A stretch of DNA of 64,000 bases from Sorangium cellulosum So0157-2 (GTDB taxonomy: Bacteria > Myxococcota_A > Polyangia > Polyangiales > Polyangiaceae): contig NC_021658.1 in NCBI RefSeq assembly GCF_000418325.1, forward strand, positions 310,001 to 374,000, given 5' to 3'. A program made the position numbers and the translations under genes. How positions within the stretch are numbered: position 1 is the first letter of the stretch; the number at the start of each line of letters is the position of its first letter. The notes below the pieces were generated by a model. The model was given only the letters and a program-made list of their open reading frames with translations, was not told the origin of the DNA and ran no database searches. Below, one piece after another: positions 60,236 to 64,000 of this stretch.

Positions 60236-62095
60236 ATGCAACGCGACCCCATTCTCTCTCAGCCTGGTATCACGTCGTTGCTCGACGGAGCCGAACCGGT
60301 CGGGGTGGTGATCGGCGATGACGATGAGGCTCACCTCACGGCAATGGCGTCGACGCGCCCCGCCCGCCTCGCCGGGGGAGCGGCTCCTCCGCCGGGAGCG
60401 CGGGGCGACGTGCCGCCGGCCGCGGCGCTCGACCGCCGGGCGCCGCGCCGCGCCGCCGACGTGCTCGTCGAGATGCTCTCCGCCGCCGGCGTCGACGTGA
60501 TCTTCGGATTGCCCGGCGGCGCGATCTCCCCGGTGCATGACGCGCTGATCGACAGCCCGATCCAGGTCGTGACCACGAAGCACGAGAGCGGCGCGATGTT
60601 CGCGGCCGCCGGCTATGCGCAGACGACCGGCCGTATCGGCGTCGCGGTGGTCACCTCGGGCCCCGGCGTCCTCAACGCGATGACCGGCCTGGCGTCGGCG
60701 TGGTGCGACGGCCTCCCGGTGCTGGTGCTCGTCGGCGAGGTGCCGCGCGCCGCGCAAGGCAAGGGCGTCCTGCAGGACGGCTCGGCGCACGGCCTCAACA
60801 TCGTCGCCATGGCGCGCCACATCACGAAGCTCGCCGCCGAGGTCCCGGACGTCAAGCAGCTGCCGGTCCTCGTGCGCCGCGCGATGGCGACGGCGCTCTC
60901 GGGCAGGCGGGGGCCGGTCCTCTTGACCTTGCCCATGGACGTGACCACCGCAACGATCTCGCCGCCGCAGATCGGCGGCGAGATGAGCCTGCGCATCGAG
61001 GTGCCGCCGGCCATGCTCGACGAGATCGTCGGGGTCCTGCTCGGCGCCAGCCGGCCGCTGATCCTCGCCGGCAGCGGCCTGCGCGGCGGCGACGCGGCGG
61101 CGCGCCTGCGGCGGGTGGCCGCGCGCCTCCATTGCCCGGTCGCGACGACGCCCAAGGCGAAGGGGGTCTTCCCCGAGGACGACCCGCTGTCGCTCGGCGT
61201 GCTCGGGCTCGGCGGTCATCCGTCGGCCCTCGGCTACCTCGAGGGCGGCATCGACGTGCTTGTCGCGATCGGCACGGGCCTCGGCGACCTGTCGACCGAC
61301 GGCTTCAGCCCGCTGCTCCAGCCGTCGCGCGCGCTCGTCCACGTCGACATCGACGCCAGGCAGCTCGGCAAGAGCTACGCGCCGACCCACGCGGTCGTCA
61401 GCTCGGCCGCCGAGTTCCTGCGCGACGTCGAGGCTCGCCTGCCGGCGTCGATCCGGCCGCGCGTCCACCAGCGCGGCGGCGTGACGCGGCACGCGCTCGC
61501 GCCGTCGGCGTCCGAGGCGCTCATCGCGCCGCAGGACGCGCTCGCGGAGATCCAGGAGCTATTGCCGCCGGACACGATTTACACGGTCGACGCGGGCGAG
61601 CATTTCCTGTTCGCCACCCATTACCTCGAGGTCGTCGCCCCCGACGGCTATCTCGTGATGACCGGCCTCGGCTCGATGGGCCAGTCGATCGGCGCCGCGA
61701 TCGGCGCGCAGCTGGCGCACCGCCGCCGCTCGGTCGCCGCGATCGTCGGCGACGGGTGCTTCGCGATGAACGCGTTCGAGGTCGCGACCGCGGCGCAAGA
61801 GCAGCTGCCGATCCGCGTCTTCGTGTTCAACGATCAGCGGCTCGGCATGGTCGAGAAAGGTCACGCGAAGCTCTACGGCCGCAAGCTCGAATGTCCGACG
61901 GGCCCCATCGACGTCTGCGCGCTCGCCGCCGGCCTCGGCGCCGCGACGGCGCTCGTCGACCGGCCCGGGCAGCTGCGCCGCGCGGCGTCGCTGATCGGCG
62001 GCCACCCCGGGCCGGTGGTGGTCGATGTCCGGATCGACCCCGAGGTGCGTTTGCCCAAGAAGGAACGTTTCGGCGCGTTCGCCCCCAAACCCTAG
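60236..62095 (+). CDS. Acetolactate synthase-like thiamine diphosphate enzyme
   Basis: 619 residues from ATG 60236. Three-domain ThDP enzyme: PYR domain with catalytic Glu117 in TTKHESGAMFAAAGYAQTTG; a central domain (LILAGSGLRGGDAAARL); and the PP domain with the GDG...N ThDP motif (AIVGDGCFAMN to VFVFNDQR). An extra N-terminal about 70 residues (Pro/Ala/Arg-rich) precede the fold and look disordered; a later start at ATG 60342 is possible. It should condense 2-oxo acids into acetolactate or a related acyloin. It is not a housekeeping ilvB setting: no small subunit (ilvN) or ilvC follows, but a KAS III-like gene 24 bp downstream. Together they suggest a small specialised pathway. Confidence 0.88.
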   Translation: MQRDPILSQPGITSLLDGAEPVGVVIGDDDEAHLTAMASTRPARLAGGAAPPPGARGDVPPAAALDRRAPRRAADVLVEMLSAAGVDVIFGLPGGAISPVHDALIDSPIQVVTTKHESGAMFAAAGYAQTTGRIGVAVVTSGPGVLNAMTGLASAWCDGLPVLVLVGEVPRAAQGKGVLQDGSAHGLNIVAMARHITKLAAEVPDVKQLPVLVRRAMATALSGRRGPVLLTLPMDVTTATISPPQIGGEMSLRIEVPPAMLDEIVGVLLGASRPLILAGSGLRGGDAAARLRRVAARLHCPVATTPKAKGVFPEDDPLSLGVLGLGGHPSALGYLEGGIDVLVAIGTGLGDLSTDGFSPLLQPSRALVHVDIDARQLGKSYAPTHAVVSSAAEFLRDVEARLPASIRPRVHQRGGVTRHALAPSASEALIAPQDALAEIQELLPPDTIYTVDAGEHFLFATHYLEVVAPDGYLVMTGLGSMGQSIGAAIGAQLAHRRRSVAAIVGDGCFAMNAFEVATAAQEQLPIRVFVFNDQRLGMVEKGHAKLYGRKLECPTGPIDVCALAAGLGAATALVDRPGQLRRAASLIGGHPGPVVVDVRIDPEVRLPKKERFGAFAPKP

Positions 62096-62119
62096 GAGCC
62101 GAGGCCGGGAGAGCAGTCC

Positions 62120-63217
62120 ATGAGCGACGTCAGCCATGTTGGGATCTTGGGGATCGGGACGTACCTGCCGCCCGAGGTCCGCACCAACGACTGGTGGCCG
62201 AAGGATCTGGTCGAGCGGTGGCGCGTCCAGCGCGCCGCCGGCGTGACGCGCGCGCTCGAGGCCGACAGGCAGGCGTCGCCGGTCGCGACGGCGCTGGCCC
62301 GGGCGATGGCGGCCTACAAGGACGATCCGTTCGAGGGCGCGATCGAGCGCCGGGTCATCCCCGACGACATGGAGCCGTCGGACATGGAGCTGGCCGCGGC
62401 GCGCGCGGCGCTGGAGCGATCGGGCGTCGGCGCCGATCGGATCGACGCGCTGCTGATCGGCGGGACGATCCCCGATTTCCAGCAGAACTCGAGCGGATGC
62501 CGGCTGCACCTCGAGCTCGAGATGCGGCCGGGCGTCTTCACGCTGCAGACCGAGGGCGCGTGCAACGCGTTCGCCCAGCAGGTGGCGGTCGCCCACGCCC
62601 TGATCGGATCGGGCCAGGCGCGCTACGTGCTCGCCGTGCAGTCGAGCGCGCAGAGCCGCGTCCTGCGCCAGGAGGACCCCTTCTCGGCGTGGTTCGGCGA
62701 CGGCGCGACCGCCGTGGTCCTCGGTCCGGCGCCCGCCGGCGAGGGCGTCCTCGGCTTGGCCCACCTCACCGACGGCCGCTTCTACGGCGCCCTCGTGACC
62801 GGCGTGCCCGGCAAGCGCTGGACCGACGAGGGCAAGAACGTCCTTTACCTGGCGAACCCGCGGATGGCGCGCGAGCAGTTCTTCGCGATCGTCGAGCACG
62901 CCAACCCGATGCTCGATCGGGCGCTCGCCGCGGCGGGCCTCGGGCGCAAGGACATCGGCGTGATCGTCACCCATCAGGCGGCTGCATGGTTCGGGCCCGC
63001 GATGCAGGCGATCTGGGATCTCCCGGAGGCGCGCCGGACCGACACGTTCGCGTGGGCGTCGAGCCTGTCGGGAGCGAACCTGCCGATGGTGATGGCGGCC
63101 GGCGAGCGCGAGGGGATCCTGCGCCCCGGGGACGTCGTCGCGACCCTCTCGGGCGCGACCGGCATGACCACGACCGTGATGGTGATGCGGTGGGGACGGT
63201 ACTCCGCGATCTCGTGA
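62120..63217 (+). CDS. 3-Oxoacyl-ACP synthase III-like (KAS III) enzyme
   Basis: 365 residues of the thiolase-fold KAS III family. The complete Cys-His-Asn triad is present: Cys148 in TEGACNAFAQQVA, His285 in VTHQAAAW and Asn320 in LSGANLPMVM. N-terminal GILGIGTYLPPEVRTN and DGATAVVLG are also typical. The stretch SAWFGDG and the unusual WWPKDLVERW near residues 25-34 mark it as divergent from FabH proper, so a dedicated acyl transfer or condensation, not fatty-acid initiation, is more likely. It follows the ThDP enzyme by 24 bp on the same strand, which indicates an operon. Fatty-acid synthesis genes are absent nearby. Confidence 0.88.
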   Translation: MSDVSHVGILGIGTYLPPEVRTNDWWPKDLVERWRVQRAAGVTRALEADRQASPVATALARAMAAYKDDPFEGAIERRVIPDDMEPSDMELAAARAALERSGVGADRIDALLIGGTIPDFQQNSSGCRLHLELEMRPGVFTLQTEGACNAFAQQVAVAHALIGSGQARYVLAVQSSAQSRVLRQEDPFSAWFGDGATAVVLGPAPAGEGVLGLAHLTDGRFYGALVTGVPGKRWTDEGKNVLYLANPRMAREQFFAIVEHANPMLDRALAAAGLGRKDIGVIVTHQAAAWFGPAMQAIWDLPEARRTDTFAWASSLSGANLPMVMAAGEREGILRPGDVVATLSGATGMTTTVMVMRWGRYSAIS

Positions 63218-63280
63218 GGTCGTACGGCGGTGGCGGCGGGTTGCATTCGTGCCCGGTGAGATGGAGATTGGGATCCCGCG

Positions 63281-63309
63281 TTGACAGCTCTGGATCGTCG
63301 CGTTTTCAT
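63281..63309 (+). promoter_or_regulatory. Sigma-70-type promoter for the last lipoprotein gene
   Basis: TTGACA (63281-63286), a 17-base spacer and TTTCAT (63304-63309). The ATG at 63316 lies six bases after the -10, so transcription would begin at or next to the start codon, and no ribosome site precedes it. This fits a leaderless mRNA. Confidence 0.45.
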
Positions 63310-63315
63310 CCTTTG

Positions 63316-64000
63316 ATGCGCTTGCGTACGGCCTTCGTCTCGCTTGCGGTGCTCGCGATCGGCTGCTCGGGCTCCGTCAAGCGCACGCCGCCGCCTGCCG
63401 ACGATGCTGGGAGCGATGCGGGCGTGTCCCCGCCGTCCATCGGTGTCGAGAGCGATGCGGGCGTGTCCCTGCCGTCCACCGATGTCGAGAGCGATGCGGG
63501 CGTGGCACCGCCGATCGCCGACGCGGGCGTGATCCCCGAGCCGCCCCTCGACGCCGGCCCGCCGGTGCCCGGATGCAGCGAGCCGATCGCGCTCGCGGTC
63601 GAGGACGGCCTCAGCCCGGCCGGGCTCGCGATCAGCCAGGGGCGCTACGCGGTCACCTGGGACTGGTGGCGCTACGAAGGAGGGGAGTACTTCAGGGGGA
63701 GCATGCTCGCGATCCTCGACGAGGGCGCGCGCCTCGTCGCGCCGGCGCGCGAGCTCGAGAGCGGGCCGATGCTGCTCGCGCTCGACGACGGGTTCCTCGT
63801 GTACCGCTCGTCGCCGGGCGCGCTCCAGGCGCTCGATCTCGACGGGCGCGAGCGCGGGCCCGCGCTGAGCCTGCCCGAAGGCTGGGCGATACGGAGCATC
63901 GGGCGCGACGGCGCGGTCGTGCGCGCGATCGGCCAGGAGTCGGTGGCCGACGGCGAGCATGCGCTCTTCGTCGTCGATCTCGCCGCGGCGTCGCCGACGA
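63316..64000 (+). CDS. Lipoprotein, 3' end beyond the window
   Basis: 228 complete codons in frame to the right edge with no stop. Lipoprotein signal FVSLAVLAIGC (Cys17 approx.), then a linker with a 39-bp tandem repeat encoding SDAGV and a Pro/Ser tract three times (about 63409-63525), then more Asp-Ala-Gly/Pro repeats. From about residue 75 a folded domain begins (PIALAVEDGLSPAGLAISQG, YAVTWDWWR, LLALDDGFLVYRS, LQALDLDGRERG), which looks like beta-propeller blades of a surface protein. The SDAG-type linker is typical of Polyangiales lipoproteins. Function unknown because the domain is incomplete. Confidence 0.8.
   Translation, partial: MRLRTAFVSLAVLAIGCSGSVKRTPPPADDAGSDAGVSPPSIGVESDAGVSLPSTDVESDAGVAPPIADAGVIPEPPLDAGPPVPGCSEPIALAVEDGLSPAGLAISQGRYAVTWDWWRYEGGEYFRGSMLAILDEGARLVAPARELESGPMLLALDDGFLVYRSSPGALQALDLDGRERGPALSLPEGWAIRSIGRDGAVVRAIGQESVADGEHALFVVDLAAASPT

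Noticed and set aside
1..64000. tRNA or rRNA genes, insertion sequences, prophage or integrase genes
   Set aside because: I looked for their typical sequence patterns and saw none; a tRNAscan/Rfam and ISfinder run would be decisive.

Overview
This 64 kb window is very GC-rich, uses GTG starts and AGGAGG-type ribosome sites, and reads like a myxobacterium of the Sorangium/Polyangiales type. The support is gene content: an FG-GAP surface protein with a C-terminal Cys-rich MYXO-CTERM-like sorting tail, many short lipoproteins with Gly/Ser- or acid-rich linkers, a Ser/Thr kinase fused to an AAA ATPase and helical repeats, a PP2C phosphatase, a VIT-VWA-AgmX protein and a myxobacterial-type ferritin-like lipoprotein. 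I see no rRNA, tRNA, CRISPR array, insertion sequence or prophage. The assignment rests on reading alone.

Region by region. 0-6.7 kb: a lipoprotein and a small partner gene, a broken Gly-rich gene, an unknown acidic-tailed gene, a 580-bp array of 22-bp repeats, a PP2C phosphatase and a RibD/DHFR-type reductase. 6.7-13.8 kb (minus strand): a three-gene operon made of a one-module NRPS (C-A-PCP plus a fused short-chain dehydrogenase), the PabA glutaminase and a PabB-PabC fusion. The A-domain lacks the usual Asp and its ten-residue code resembles the 4-aminobenzoate code, so the operon appears to make and load its own 4-aminobenzoate. This is the best candidate for an undescribed pathway. 13.8-20.2 kb: gene-poor stretches with two more Gly-rich relics and a macro-domain relic around GFA, GST, xylose isomerase and an L-fucose isomerase-family gene.

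20.2-36 kb: GyrI-like and VOC proteins, a sulfatase, a methyltransferase, a 1138-residue VIT-VWA-AgmX-DUF2135 lipoprotein, a quinone-reductase-like enzyme with a racemase-like partner, a lipoprotein and an FG-GAP protein that diverge from a perfect nested palindrome, a dienelactone hydrolase and a penicillin acylase. 36-43.4 kb: small, partly broken genes, MarR and LysR regulators beside their targets, and a secreted protein-glutaminase-like lipoprotein. 43.4-51.5 kb: a tightly coupled three-gene operon of kinase-ATPase, unknown protein, and an FAD oxidoreductase carrying an inserted OmpA-like domain. 51.6-55.4 kb: a zinc-finger EEP-nuclease protein translationally coupled to a LysM/peptidoglycan-binding protein, a layout that suggests an effector and its carrier.

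55.5-64 kb: a ferritin-like lipoprotein whose 3' end is duplicated exactly in tandem (202 bp), a ketopantoate reductase, a 5'-truncated monooxygenase abutting a TetR gene, an acetolactate synthase-like/KAS III pair that may make an acyloin-type metabolite, and a lipoprotein running off the right edge. Several relics (Gly-rich fragments, macro domain, SnoaL-like, frameshifted lipoprotein, truncated monooxygenase) point to frequent small deletions and rearrangements.
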